34,194 nt of DNA from Verrucomicrobiia bacterium (GTDB taxonomy: Bacteria > Verrucomicrobiota > Verrucomicrobiia > Verrucomicrobiales > DEV007). Location of the stretch: the NCBI GenBank assembly GCA_020439945.1, contig JAGRPB010000044.1, positions 1 to 34,194 of the forward strand, in the 5' to 3' direction. Positions 1-8,530 of the stretch are shown piece after piece. A program made the position numbers and the translations under genes. The notes under the pieces were generated by a model, which saw only the letters and a program-made list of their open reading frames with translations, did not search any database and had not been told where the DNA came from. Each line of letters opens with the position of its first letter. Position 1 is the first letter of the stretch.

Positions 1-878
1 AGGATGTCGTTCCCACTCGTGTCGGTTCCGAGGAAATGCTTGTCCTTGAACGAGGGCGGGACCGGAGGATAGCGAACGACGGTCAGCAGCGTGATCTCAG
101 CGGATTCGAGGTCGGCAAGCTTCGCCGGGTCGACGATTTCACGGCTCACTTCCTCGCCCTGTTCCCAAACCGCTTTCTCGACGGAATTGCCGGCACGATC
201 CCAGCCTTCCATGGGACCGTCGAGCAAACCGCGGCGGTAGCGGGCTTCCTGTCGCTTGGTCTCGGGAGAATCGGCATAGAATGTCGAAGCGAGTCCGGAG
301 TAGGGCTCGCCGGAACCCTCAATGCGAGCGATGCCGTCCTCGCCCACGATCAACGTCGCTCGCTGCTCGGCATCGGAATCCAGCGTGGGATTCCAAGGAA
401 CCGGCGGGAGGATTACCCAGTTTCCAGCGTCCTCTTCGCGGAATTTCTCTTTCAGGGCGCGATAGTTGGGTTCGCCATCGCCTTCTTCCCCGAACTCCGT
501 GGCGGGAATGGCATCGACAAAGGCCGGGAACGTCAGCTTGCCGTCAAAGGAAACAATCAGGGCGCGATTCCCGACGATGAGGTTGTCGAGCAAGGCCAGG
601 AGAACGAGAAAGCCCAGGGCGAGGAGAGACCACCACCCCCGCTTGATGGAATGAAACCGATGGAGTTGCCGCTTCGCCTGGGGGCTGAGGCGAAAGTCCT
701 TCGGAGCAAAGAGAACCATTGCGAGACCGGCAAGGATCAGGATCGAGCACGACACCCAGCCGAAAGTTTCCCCGACCGAAAAGAACCATTTCAGACTGGG
801 GAAACGAATCCCGAGGGCATGCAGAACCATGGCGAGGGCGCCGATTGCAATCAGGAAGATGCCGAGTTTCCGAAACAT
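1..878 (-). CDS. yejE: YejE-type peptide ABC transporter permease (partial, C-terminus outside window)
   Basis: Inner-membrane permease subunit of a microcin C/oligopeptide-type ABC importer. The frame is open from the ATG at 878 to the left edge, giving 292 codons. A YejE-like signature follows the N-terminus: an RGWWSL segment entering a membrane helix (about residues 82-100), then a soluble stretch, then HFLGTDTSGNDI near the edge, matching the LGTD motif that precedes the transport core of OppC/YejE proteins. The EAA-loop core lies outside the window. Residues 1-75 form an extra N-terminal extension with two predicted membrane helices (about 4-24 and 33-58) that E. coli YejE lacks. It starts 16 nt after the yejB-like stop, so the two are co-transcribed. 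No Shine-Dalgarno sequence is visible. Identity as a YejE/OppC-family permease is firm; the substrate is inferred. Confidence 0.82.
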   Translation of the reverse strand, partial: MFRKLGIFLIAIGALAMVLHALGIRFPSLKWFFSVGETFGWVSCSILILAGLAMVLFAPKDFRLSPQAKRQLHRFHSIKRGWWSLLALGFLVLLALLDNLIVGNRALIVSFDGKLTFPAFVDAIPATEFGEEGDGEPNYRALKEKFREEDAGNWVILPPVPWNPTLDSDAEQRATLIVGEDGIARIEGSGEPYSGLASTFYADSPETKRQEARYRRGLLDGPMEGWDRAGNSVEKAVWEQGEEVSREIVDPAKLADLESAEITLLTVVRYPPVPPSFKDKHFLGTDTSGNDI

Positions 879-894
879 GCAGGAATGAGAAGGG

Positions 895-2184
895 TCAACG
901 GAAGCTCACACGGGGGTCGATCAACGCGACCAGGACGTCGGAGATGATGTTTCCAATCAACATCAGGAACGCCCCGAACGTGAGCGTCCCCAGCACCACG
1001 GTGTAGTCGCGTTCGAGAACGGCGTTGTAGCTGAGCAGGCCGAATCCATCGATGTCGAAGATCTTCTCGATCAGGATCGAGCCCGCCACGAGCAGGGTGA
1101 TGTTCTGCCCGAAAGTCGTCGCGATCGGAATGATCGAGTTCCGAAACGCGTGCCGGAACACCGCCTTGCGCCACGTCAGTCCCTTCGCGGCGGCGGTGCG
1201 GACGTAGTCAGCCGCGAGGTTGTCCATCAGGCTGTTCTTCATCAGCATGGTCAGGAAGGCAAAGCTACCGACCAAATAGCAGATCAGGGGAAGCACGCTG
1301 TGATTGACGAGGTCCTTTACCTTCCCCCACAAACTCAGCGTGGGGAAATCGGCGCTGACAAATCCCATGATGGGGAACCATCCCAGGCGCGACCCGAGAT
1401 AAACCACCAGCAAAGCGCCGAGCACGTAGCCGGGAATCGCGTAACCGACGAACACCAGCACCGACGAGGCCGTGTCGAGCATGGTCCGGTGCTTGATCGC
1501 CTTCAGAATGCCCAGCGGAAGACAGACCGCGTAAGTGATGATCAGCGTCAGAATTCCGTAGTAAAGGGAGATGGGAAAGCGGGACACCATCATGTCCCAG
1601 ACCGGCTCGTTGTAGCGCGTCGAATCGCCAAGATTTCCCTGGAGCAGACCACTGAAGCTACTCTTGTAGAGCACCGCGCGATGGGGAAATGACTCGGGCG
1701 TTTCCGAGTCGGGATTGATCCGGCGCCACTTCTCCGCCACGTCCTCGGGCGATTCGACGCGGTATTTCCATCCCTCCAAGGCATCGTCCGGTCCCTCGGC
1801 GATCTCGATGGTCCCGTCACGGTGGGCGGAAAGCTTGGTCGCCGTGCCAGGCAAGGTCATCGGCACCATGTCCGCATCGGCGGGAAAATCCTCCTGCACC
1901 TTGCTGAACTCCCGCGGCGCGAGCCCCAGCCAGACGAAGTAGGCGCCGATCGCCGATTGGTCGTAACCGTAATAGTTGGCGAGCGCCTCCTTGGCCGCAT
2001 CGTCGATTCCCCCGCTACCCTCGCGGCTGGAATTACCCTCGCCGTTCTGTCCGAGCGTGGCCGCCTTCAACGCCGTCTCCAAGGGGCCGCCCGGAGCAAA
2101 TCGCGTGATGAGAAACACCAGCATCGTCAGTCCCAGGAGCGTGATCGGCACGAGGAGCAGACGCCGGATGAAATAGTCTCGCAT
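895..2184 (-). CDS. yejB: YejB-type peptide ABC transporter permease
   Basis: Inner-membrane permease of the importer formed with the downstream yejE-like gene. I start it at the ATG at 2184 (MRDYFIRRLL), giving 429 residues; the open frame reaches 2292 but that extension does not look like a YejB N-terminus. The N-terminal helix with ITRFAPGGPLE, the EAA loop (DYVRTAAAKGLTWRKAVFRH) and the ending ISDVLVALIDPRVSFR all match E. coli YejB. The protein is about 65 residues longer than E. coli YejB (364). The extra length is an acidic soluble stretch between membrane helices 1 and 2, expected to face the periplasm. A copy of the palindromic repeat lies upstream. No ATPase or solute-binding gene for this pair is in the window. 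Confidence 0.88.
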   Translation of the reverse strand: MRDYFIRRLLLVPITLLGLTMLVFLITRFAPGGPLETALKAATLGQNGEGNSSREGSGGIDDAAKEALANYYGYDQSAIGAYFVWLGLAPREFSKVQEDFPADADMVPMTLPGTATKLSAHRDGTIEIAEGPDDALEGWKYRVESPEDVAEKWRRINPDSETPESFPHRAVLYKSSFSGLLQGNLGDSTRYNEPVWDMMVSRFPISLYYGILTLIITYAVCLPLGILKAIKHRTMLDTASSVLVFVGYAIPGYVLGALLVVYLGSRLGWFPIMGFVSADFPTLSLWGKVKDLVNHSVLPLICYLVGSFAFLTMLMKNSLMDNLAADYVRTAAAKGLTWRKAVFRHAFRNSIIPIATTFGQNITLLVAGSILIEKIFDIDGFGLLSYNAVLERDYTVVLGTLTFGAFLMLIGNIISDVLVALIDPRVSFR

Positions 2185-2291
2185 GCGGTTCGGGGGAGCG
2201 TTCGGGAGGAGGAGAAACGGTGAAGCGCAAAAATGCCCGCGAAAAGGAAACTCATCAACTGCCGTTTTCAGGCCCTTGGCACCGGAGATCA

Positions 2292-2320
2292 ACCCTGTTG
2301 GGGCCCGGACTCAACAGGGT
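2292..2320. repeat. Palindromic repeat element, copy A (rearranged arms)
   Basis: ACCCTGTTG (2292-2300) and CAACAGGGT (2312-2320) are perfect inverted arms around an 11-nt loop. The 15-mer CGGACTCAACAGGGT (2306-2320) is identical to the complement of 9623-9637 in copy B. The arm order is swapped compared with copies B-D, as if one half-element had been duplicated outward. It sits between the amylosucrase stop and the yejB start, 127 nt before that start on the minus strand. There is no U-tract, so it does not look like an ordinary intrinsic terminator. Confidence 0.75.
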
Positions 2321-2331
2321 CTGGTCCGGAT

Positions 2332-4275
2332 TCAATGACCGCGTTTGAGCAGCACCATGAACTGGAGGGGTTCGAGATCCAACTGCTTCGCCGCGATGAC
2401 CGTCTGGCCCGCGACAATGTCGAGCAGGGCCTTCCGCAAGCCGAGCTGGCGAAGGCGAGGCGCTTCGACCACCTGCGGCTGATCACTGAAGTTGGCGACG
2501 CAGAGAACCGTCTGGTCGGGTGTGGTTCTGAAAAAAGCGAAGACGTGATCATTGCCCGCATCGACAATCTCTGTTTCTCCACGGGCGAGAGCATCGTTAT
2601 TCTGCCGCATCTGGGCCAACTTCAGGAAGCCGCCGTGAAGAATATTCTCCACGGTGCCGGCTTCGGTTCGACGTTCGGCTTTTTCCCAATCGAAGAAGGG
2701 ACGATGCAGCCATCGGGCATCGCCTTCTTTCTCGAGATCCTGATGATAGCCGTAGTCGTTCAGCATCCCGATTTCGTCGCCCAGATAAATCAACGGAATG
2801 CCGCCGATGGTGAAGGAAACACCGTAGATGAGCAGGATGCGTCGCAGAGCCAGTTCGATCTCTTCCTCGTCGTTTTCTTCCAGCGCTTTTCCCAACCCGC
2901 AAAGCGAGGCACAGGTGCCGCAAACACGGGCGTCACCAGTCTCTGGATTCTCCTGAAAAGGTTCGCCGCGCGCGAAGCTCGCCTGATGACGGCCGACGTA
3001 GAAGTCATTCAGGAAACGTCGGTGATCATGGGGATTGATGCCCTGCGTCTCCGCGTCGTGATTGTCGAAACCCCAGCCGATGTCATCATGGCTGCGGACG
3101 TAATTCACCCATGCGCAACCCGGCTCCAGCGCGAAGCGACGCTCCATGGAGTAGCGAAGCAGACGCGCGTTCCGTGTCGCGAGACTCTCCCAGAGTAACG
3201 CCATTAGCAGCGGATTGTAGGAGATCTGGCACTGATTCGGACCGAGGTAGCTCTTGATATCGTCGGGCGCCACGATGGCTTCCGATTTGAAGACCATGCT
3301 CGGGCATACGATGCGCGCGATGAGATTGAAGGTTTCGATGACCCGGTGCGCTTCGGGTAAATTTTCGCAATTGGTTCCCTTCTGTTTCCAGATGAAAGGC
3401 ACCGCATCCATCCTCAGCACTTCGACACCCACGTTGGCGAGAAAGAGCATTTCCTCGACCATGGCATTGAAGACCTCGGGATTCCGATAATTCAGGTCCC
3501 ACTGGTAGGTGTGGAAAGTGGTCCAGACCCATTTCTTGATGCGCGTCAGATAAGTGAAACACCCCGGATGTTCATCGGGAAAAATTTCGCGCAAATGCCG
3601 TTCATATTCGTCCGGTTCCTGCCGCGAATCGAACATCAGGTAATAACCCTGGCAGATCTCATCGCCGTCGCGGGCCAGCTTTGCCCACTCGTGTTCGTCA
3701 GATGTGTGATTGAAAACGAAATCAAGCACCAGGCTGATCCCGTGCTGGCGCAACTCCACGGCCAGCTCCCGCAATTCGTCCATCGTCCCCAGGTCGGCAT
3801 CGACCTCGCGATAGCTACTGACGGCATAGCCACCGTCGTCATCGCCGTCCGGAGTCCGGTAGATCGGCATCAGGTGCAGGTAGGTGACTCCCAGTTCCTG
3901 GAGGTAGGAAATCTTTTCCCGCAGGCCCTTGAGGTCTCCGGCGAAAAGGTCAACGTAGGCCATCGCCCCGATCAGGCGCCCACCTTGGAACCACGTCGGC
4001 TCCGCCTCGCGCAATCCGTCTGAACTCTTCAACTCCGGTAAACGGTCGAGCCACATGGTGGCCATCGTCTCGAGCAGTTTTTCGAGATGATAGAAAAAGT
4101 CAAAATGGTGCCCGTACAATTCCAGCAGGTGCCGAAAGAGATTGGGAAACTCTTCCTCCAGCCGAAACTCGAATCCCTCCCACTCCGGCGTGCGCGATTC
4201 CTCGGGGAAACGACTGTGGAGCCGCCGTTTGAGGCGATCGAGCGTGACGCGGCAATGGAGTTCGGAAACGGGCAT
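2332..4275 (-). CDS. ams: Amylosucrase (GH13, EC 2.4.1.4)
   Basis: Transfers the glucosyl unit of sucrose onto an alpha-1,4-glucan and releases fructose; probably cytoplasmic, with no signal peptide. At 647 residues it is close to Neisseria polysaccharea amylosucrase (636). An all-helical N-domain (about 1-95) precedes a GH13 barrel carrying YVDLFAGDLKGL (107-118), DFVFNHTSDEHEW (185-197), the nucleophile in LRMD290AVPF, the acid/base in FKSE332AIV and VRSHD397DIGW. These correspond to D286, E328 and D393 of the Neisseria enzyme. The amylosucrase-specific HTSDEHEW and WNYVRSH-type segments separate it from ordinary alpha-amylases and from sucrose phosphorylase. It lies 66 nt downstream of the fructokinase, which would recycle the released fructose. 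It is the last sugar gene of the cluster. Confidence 0.93.
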   Translation of the reverse strand: MPVSELHCRVTLDRLKRRLHSRFPEESRTPEWEGFEFRLEEEFPNLFRHLLELYGHHFDFFYHLEKLLETMATMWLDRLPELKSSDGLREAEPTWFQGGRLIGAMAYVDLFAGDLKGLREKISYLQELGVTYLHLMPIYRTPDGDDDGGYAVSSYREVDADLGTMDELRELAVELRQHGISLVLDFVFNHTSDEHEWAKLARDGDEICQGYYLMFDSRQEPDEYERHLREIFPDEHPGCFTYLTRIKKWVWTTFHTYQWDLNYRNPEVFNAMVEEMLFLANVGVEVLRMDAVPFIWKQKGTNCENLPEAHRVIETFNLIARIVCPSMVFKSEAIVAPDDIKSYLGPNQCQISYNPLLMALLWESLATRNARLLRYSMERRFALEPGCAWVNYVRSHDDIGWGFDNHDAETQGINPHDHRRFLNDFYVGRHQASFARGEPFQENPETGDARVCGTCASLCGLGKALEENDEEEIELALRRILLIYGVSFTIGGIPLIYLGDEIGMLNDYGYHQDLEKEGDARWLHRPFFDWEKAERRTEAGTVENILHGGFLKLAQMRQNNDALARGETEIVDAGNDHVFAFFRTTPDQTVLCVANFSDQPQVVEAPRLRQLGLRKALLDIVAGQTVIAAKQLDLEPLQFMVLLKRGH

Positions 4276-4341
4276 GATAAACGATTTCTGGACGGATTTT
4301 CAGTCCGAAGCGATAGGGCGACTCAAAAGATTGCTCGCCGT

Positions 4342-5241
4342 TTACAGCAACCGCCTTGCCAGCGACAAGGCACCGACAATGCCGGCCCGCTGATCGAGCG
4401 CGGGTGTTTGCAGATACAGTTCCAGCGGCGGCAGCGACCAGTAGCCTCCCGCCAGCGTCTCGAACTCGCGGCGAACCCGGTCGATCAATCCGTATTGCTG
4501 CATGACGCCGCCACCGATCAGGATGGCATCGGGCGACCACGCCGCCGTCAGGTTGATGGCACCGAGAGCCAGGTATTTCGCTTCGAGATCCCAGGCCGGG
4601 TGATCTTCCGGCAGATCGCCTCCGGCGGCTTCCCAGCGAGCTTCGATGGCCGGACCGGAAGCGCGTCCCTCCAGGCAGGATTCGTGAAACGGACAGACAT
4701 TCGTGTTTTTGCCATACTCGGCATCGAGATCGGGCATCATCATGTGGCCGATCTCCGGATGCATCCGACCGTGCAGCGGCAGGCCGTCGTGGAGAAAACC
4801 GCCGCCGATTCCGGTCCCGACCGTCACGTAGCAGAGATTGCGAAGATGGATGCCCGCCCCGAATTCCGCCTCGCCGATCGCGGCCGCGTTCACATCTGTT
4901 TCGAAGGCAATCGGCACCGGTTCGTCGAGCCCTTCGCGAATCGCATTGACCAGATTGAACCCGGCCCAGCCTTCTTTCGGCGTGGTGAGAATGCCGCCGT
5001 AACCTGGCGAACGGGGGTTGATGTCCGCCGGGCCAAAGGTGCCGATTCCCATGGCCCGGATCGGCCCGTAGTTGGCCATCGCTTCACGGAAAAACTCGAT
5101 CGCTTGTCGGACCGTGTCTTCCGGCGAACCCGTCGGGAACCGGGCTTCCATCAGGGGCTCCGAGGGCGTTTGGGCGACAGCGCAGACATACTTCGTGCCG
5201 CCGGCTTCAATGCCGGCGAGGAGGGGCGTATTCGATTCCAT
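4342..5241 (-). CDS. ROK-family fructokinase
   Basis: Phosphorylates fructose with ATP to fructose-6-phosphate. The 299-residue protein starts with the ATP-binding IEAGGTK (11-17), carries the catalytic aspartate in ETD116VNAAA, and has a GTGIGGG segment (142-148). The zinc site reads H166 in EIGHMM, C183, H186 and C189 in VCPFHESCLEG, followed by RASGPAI. This C-P-F-H version of the ROK zinc motif is the form found in Bacillus YdhR/GmuE-type fructokinases rather than the CxCG form of glucokinases. It sits between SPS and amylosucrase on the same strand, which supports fructose as substrate: amylosucrase yields fructose and SPS uses fructose-6-phosphate. Mannose is a possible secondary substrate for this subgroup. 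Confidence 0.88.
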   Translation of the reverse strand: MESNTPLLAGIEAGGTKYVCAVAQTPSEPLMEARFPTGSPEDTVRQAIEFFREAMANYGPIRAMGIGTFGPADINPRSPGYGGILTTPKEGWAGFNLVNAIREGLDEPVPIAFETDVNAAAIGEAEFGAGIHLRNLCYVTVGTGIGGGFLHDGLPLHGRMHPEIGHMMMPDLDAEYGKNTNVCPFHESCLEGRASGPAIEARWEAAGGDLPEDHPAWDLEAKYLALGAINLTAAWSPDAILIGGGVMQQYGLIDRVRREFETLAGGYWSLPPLELYLQTPALDQRAGIVGALSLARRLL

Positions 5242-5300
5242 GAGTAATCGGGGAAAGCTTTTGTGGGAGTTTGCCGCAGGATTCGGACCGGATTCACGGT

Positions 5301-7538
5301 TCAGTCTTCATCGTCAGCATGCACGACGACGTCGGGAGATAAAACAGCCTCATCGTGTCCGTCGCTATCCGCCGGCAAACCTTGGGCGCTTCGGGGAATC
5401 CGAATGTGGCTGTCGAAGTGGTAGGCACGGATGCCTTCGAGCAGGCCTCTGAAATTTGGCTGATCGGAAAGGTAAACTCGCGGAAGCCGCCGCGAAGGCT
5501 TCAACTCCTGCGCATGATCCGACCCAAGCACGCTGAGGAATTGTCCCGACAGCGCCTCGTGATCGCTCCCGCGACGGGCGTAGTAGAGAATCTTGTCCGC
5601 CGGAATGCCCCAACGCATCGACACATAACGCACCGCCTGTCCTTTCCCCGATCGGAGCGGAATCACATCGAGCCAGAAACCGTCGGAGAGGAGAACCTTC
5701 GCGGGCAGATTGCGCTCGCGGAGACGTTTCTGAATTTCCCGACGCCGCGGGGCCACGCCCGCCTCCCAGGTGTAGGAGATCTTGAAGCGATGCTGCCTGC
5801 CTTCTTCCTCCTGCAATCGCAGCCCGGGCACGTCAGCCAACGCGTCGGTGATCGCTTCGGGCTCCCAACGATGCGCCAGGTGACGCTCCCACGAATCGTC
5901 GGGAACCAATCGCGCTCCGTAGTGAATTTCCGCCCCGAGCTGGGTGATGTAGACATCGGGTTGCGGAAGGCCAAATCGCTCGATCAACTCGCGCGCCGCA
6001 GGCAAACTGCGCCCGCTGGCAATGCCGAATCCGAGTTGTGCCACGTTGGCCTCCACCAACTGACGGACCTCGTCGATCGCTTCCGCGTCCCCGTCGAGAA
6101 GGTCTTCGTTCAGTCCGGTGAAAATGATGCGATCGACCAGCGGCAGCGCGGTGCGCTTTTTCTCCGTGATCAGATTCGGCTGCACGATCGATTCGAGAAG
6201 TCCGGACGTTTCCTCGAGGTAGCGATTCACGTGTCCCTGCCAGGTGTAGTGCTCGTAGACTCCTTCCAGTCCACCTTTCGACCACCGACTCCACCGTTCG
6301 CGATCAGCAACCGCCGACTCCAGGGTCCGAGTCATCGCGGGCACATCGAGCGGATCGATCAATTCGCCATTCTGACAATTTCCCAGGATGTCTCGCGGAC
6401 CCCCGTCGTTCGTCGCCAACACGGGAAGCCCCGAGGCCGCCGCCTCGATCACCGTGAGCCCGAACGGCTCGGTCAGGGCGGGATTGACGAAGACACCGCC
6501 CTTCGATGCGGCGTAGCGATACATCGCCGGAATCTCATCCGGCTCATGTTGTTTGGGAATCGAAACCGCCCCGTAAAGATCGTAGTCGTCGATCAACTGG
6601 AGCAGCTCGGTCCAGACGCGCCGAGCACCGGGGTTGAGTCCGCCGATGGTGTGCCGATTCCCCGCGATCAAAATGAGGTTTGCCTGGTGACGCAGGGATT
6701 CGCTTTCCCCAAAGGCTTTCACCAGGGTGGCGAGATTCTTTTTCTCGTCGGCGCGAGCAATTGCCAGCACGGACGGTCGCCTGGGATCGTCAAGAAAACG
6801 CTCGATCTTGCTCACCACCCGATCCGGCATCTCCGCTTCGCCGGGCGGGGAAAAGCGACTCACATCGACCCCGGGCGGGATCACCCGCATCCGATCCGGG
6901 GCGTAGAAGTCGTAGACCGAATACTGCTGATCCACCTCTTGCTGAGTACTCGTGACCACCAGCGCGGCCGTGTCCAGGCTCATCTCCTCGGCTTCGATTC
7001 GCGCCACCAGGTTGTAACGCCGATCGATCGAATCCGGTTCCTTGCCACCTTCCAGGAGGCGCTCGCGTTTTGTCCTCCCCAGCGAGTGACCGGTGAAAAC
7101 GAAAGGACATCCCAACAATGAAGCCAGACGGCTGCCTACGTAACCGGCGTCGGCATAGTGAGCGTGGATGATGTCCGGCAGGCGTCCAGTGGCGCGGAAC
7201 TGCGCCAACGCGTGATCGACAAAAGCATCGAGATATCGCCACAGCGATTCCTTGCGGAGATAGCGGCGTGGGCCCGCGGCGATGCGCTTGATGTAGGCGC
7301 CATTGCCCAACACTTCGACTGGCTGGGCATAGTCGACGCTGACCTTGGGATCGATCACCTGTCGCGTGAGCAGATCGACCTGACCGACCCGCGGATGTTC
7401 CGCCAACGCCCGCACCAGTTCGAGCACGTATTTGCACTGGCCTCCGGTATCCGCGTCGCGCCCAAGTTCGAGGTCGCCCCCTCGAATGAGACCGTGGATG
7501 GAAATATGAACGAAGTAGAGATTTTCCTTGTCGATCAT
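5301..7538 (-). CDS. sps: Sucrose-phosphate synthase with a degenerate phosphatase-like C-terminal domain
   Basis: Joins a nucleotide-glucose and fructose-6-phosphate into sucrose-6-phosphate. In the 745-residue protein, residues 1-450 are a GT4 glycosyltransferase: HGLIRG then GRDADTGGQ (27-35), HYADAG (127-132), TGHSLGRTK (149-157) and the E-x7-E element in EPFGLTVIE (357-365). Residues from about 465 to 700 have the fold signature of the sucrose-phosphatase HAD domain, but the catalytic DxD is replaced (IIFTGLNEDLL, with G475 and N477 where the two Asp should be). The GDSGND motif has also become RRGSDHEAL. SGR (508-510) and the KG of motif III are kept. A bidomain SPS with an inactive phosphatase domain is known from plants and some cyanobacteria. 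It starts 6 nt after the SPP stop, so translation is probably coupled. Confidence 0.93.
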   Translation of the reverse strand: MIDKENLYFVHISIHGLIRGGDLELGRDADTGGQCKYVLELVRALAEHPRVGQVDLLTRQVIDPKVSVDYAQPVEVLGNGAYIKRIAAGPRRYLRKESLWRYLDAFVDHALAQFRATGRLPDIIHAHYADAGYVGSRLASLLGCPFVFTGHSLGRTKRERLLEGGKEPDSIDRRYNLVARIEAEEMSLDTAALVVTSTQQEVDQQYSVYDFYAPDRMRVIPPGVDVSRFSPPGEAEMPDRVVSKIERFLDDPRRPSVLAIARADEKKNLATLVKAFGESESLRHQANLILIAGNRHTIGGLNPGARRVWTELLQLIDDYDLYGAVSIPKQHEPDEIPAMYRYAASKGGVFVNPALTEPFGLTVIEAAASGLPVLATNDGGPRDILGNCQNGELIDPLDVPAMTRTLESAVADRERWSRWSKGGLEGVYEHYTWQGHVNRYLEETSGLLESIVQPNLITEKKRTALPLVDRIIFTGLNEDLLDGDAEAIDEVRQLVEANVAQLGFGIASGRSLPAARELIERFGLPQPDVYITQLGAEIHYGARLVPDDSWERHLAHRWEPEAITDALADVPGLRLQEEEGRQHRFKISYTWEAGVAPRRREIQKRLRERNLPAKVLLSDGFWLDVIPLRSGKGQAVRYVSMRWGIPADKILYYARRGSDHEALSGQFLSVLGSDHAQELKPSRRLPRVYLSDQPNFRGLLEGIRAYHFDSHIRIPRSAQGLPADSDGHDEAVLSPDVVVHADDED

Positions 7539-7544
7539 GTCTGA

Positions 7545-8303
7545 TCACACTTCGTTACCCGAAGCGCTTTCAATGGGCCGCCGGTGATAATCCAATCCTT
7601 CAATCACGCCGGCGGCACAGGGCTGTGACGCGTGATAGGGAGAAATCTTACGAACCGATTCGACCAGCGCCAGTTCGGCGTTGGCCACGAGAATGCCGCG
7701 CACCGCTTCCACTTCATACATCGACGCATCGTTTCCGGAATCGCCCGCGACCACGATCGCCTCGTTGCCGATCCCGACCCTCTCTCCCAACCAGGCTAGC
7801 GCGTTGCCCTTGTTGGCTCGGACCGGCAGAAAATCCAGATCGCGATTCGACGAATAGATGGCTTGCACCCGAATTCCCCGCGCTTCGATCAATCCCACCA
7901 GGCGCTCGAGATTTTCGGGCTCCGCATTATCCCAATACCAACTGCATTTGTGCCGGTTCTGGCAGTGATCGGGTTGTGGTCTCGGCTCGCCGTGTTCCTC
8001 GACCACTTCCCACACAAGGTCGAAATTCCAATCCTGCTCCAGATGCTCGCCCCACTCTTCGAAGTTCTCGGAATCACTGACCTGATGAATCACGGTGCCC
8101 ACTCCGCAGATCAGAAAATCCGGTTCGGGTAAGTCGGTTTCCTCGACCAATCGTTTCGTTTCATCGATCGCCCTGCCCGTGTTGTAAACCAGCAGGGGCG
8201 TACTCCCGGCGCTTCGCAGAGAGGTCCAGTATTTGGAAAAAAGGGCCGCGCTCTCAGGCCCGTCATAGATGGTTCCGTCGATATCGGTGGAAAATAAACG
8301 CAT
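7545..8303 (-). CDS. spp: Sucrose-6-phosphate phosphatase (HAD superfamily)
   Basis: Removes the phosphate from sucrose-6-phosphate, which makes synthesis irreversible. The 252-residue protein has the length of bacterial SPP and an intact HAD active site: D7 and D9 in STDIDGTIYDG, T42 in YNTGR, K165 in ANKGNAL, and D188, N191 and D192 in AGDSGND. The cap (about 80-155) contains a cysteine-rich insertion around CQNRHKC (114-120). It is the first gene of the sugar cluster and overlaps functionally with the SPS just downstream, whose own phosphatase-like domain lacks these residues. Trehalose-phosphate phosphatase is an alternative for this HAD type, but the adjacent SPS makes SPP far more likely. 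Confidence 0.9.
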   Translation of the reverse strand: MRLFSTDIDGTIYDGPESAALFSKYWTSLRSAGSTPLLVYNTGRAIDETKRLVEETDLPEPDFLICGVGTVIHQVSDSENFEEWGEHLEQDWNFDLVWEVVEEHGEPRPQPDHCQNRHKCSWYWDNAEPENLERLVGLIEARGIRVQAIYSSNRDLDFLPVRANKGNALAWLGERVGIGNEAIVVAGDSGNDASMYEVEAVRGILVANAELALVESVRKISPYHASQPCAAGVIEGLDYHRRPIESASGNEV

Positions 8304-8530
8304 AAATCTCAGTCCGTAACTTTTGGACGCGGAAGGCTCGAATCCGTTACGAAGACGTTGAAAGAATCCTCATTCAAATTTCAAAGTTGGCATCTCTGCG
8401 GAAAATCAAGATAGGCAAAAATGCCGCTTTGTCCCGCAATACGGAAAGTTAATTTTTATCCTAAGCAAAAATCTTCGTCTCTCATGAAACCGCTTGAAGC
8501 ATCGGCGCGAACGGCGGTGGTTGTTCCCGC
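8304..8530. promoter_or_regulatory. Divergent intergenic region between spp and the Gfo/Idh/MocA gene
   Basis: This 227-nt region separates the leftward sucrose cluster from the rightward oxidoreductase, so it must hold two promoters. Its centre (about 8350-8475) is clearly more AT-rich than the surrounding DNA. An inverted repeat CGTAAC (8315-8320) / GTTACG (8346-8351) lies 12-48 nt before the spp start and could be an operator. I could not find a convincing -35/-10 pair on either strand and see no small gene here. Confidence 0.4.

Noticed and set aside
2292..2320. Terminator of the sucrose cluster
   Set aside because: The hairpin has no T-run on the minus strand and matches the dispersed palindrome family instead.
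2233..5247. Plus-strand open frames of 321 and 386 codons
   Set aside because: They are shadows of the amylosucrase and fructokinase genes on the other strand.
5355..7121. Long open frame (588 codons) on the plus strand
   Set aside because: It is entirely antisense to the SPS gene, whose domains and motifs are unambiguous; high GC content creates long antisense frames.
8428..8462. Promoter for the Gfo/Idh/MocA gene (TTTGTC ... TATCCT)
   Set aside because: The spacing is over 20 nt, outside the usable range for sigma70.
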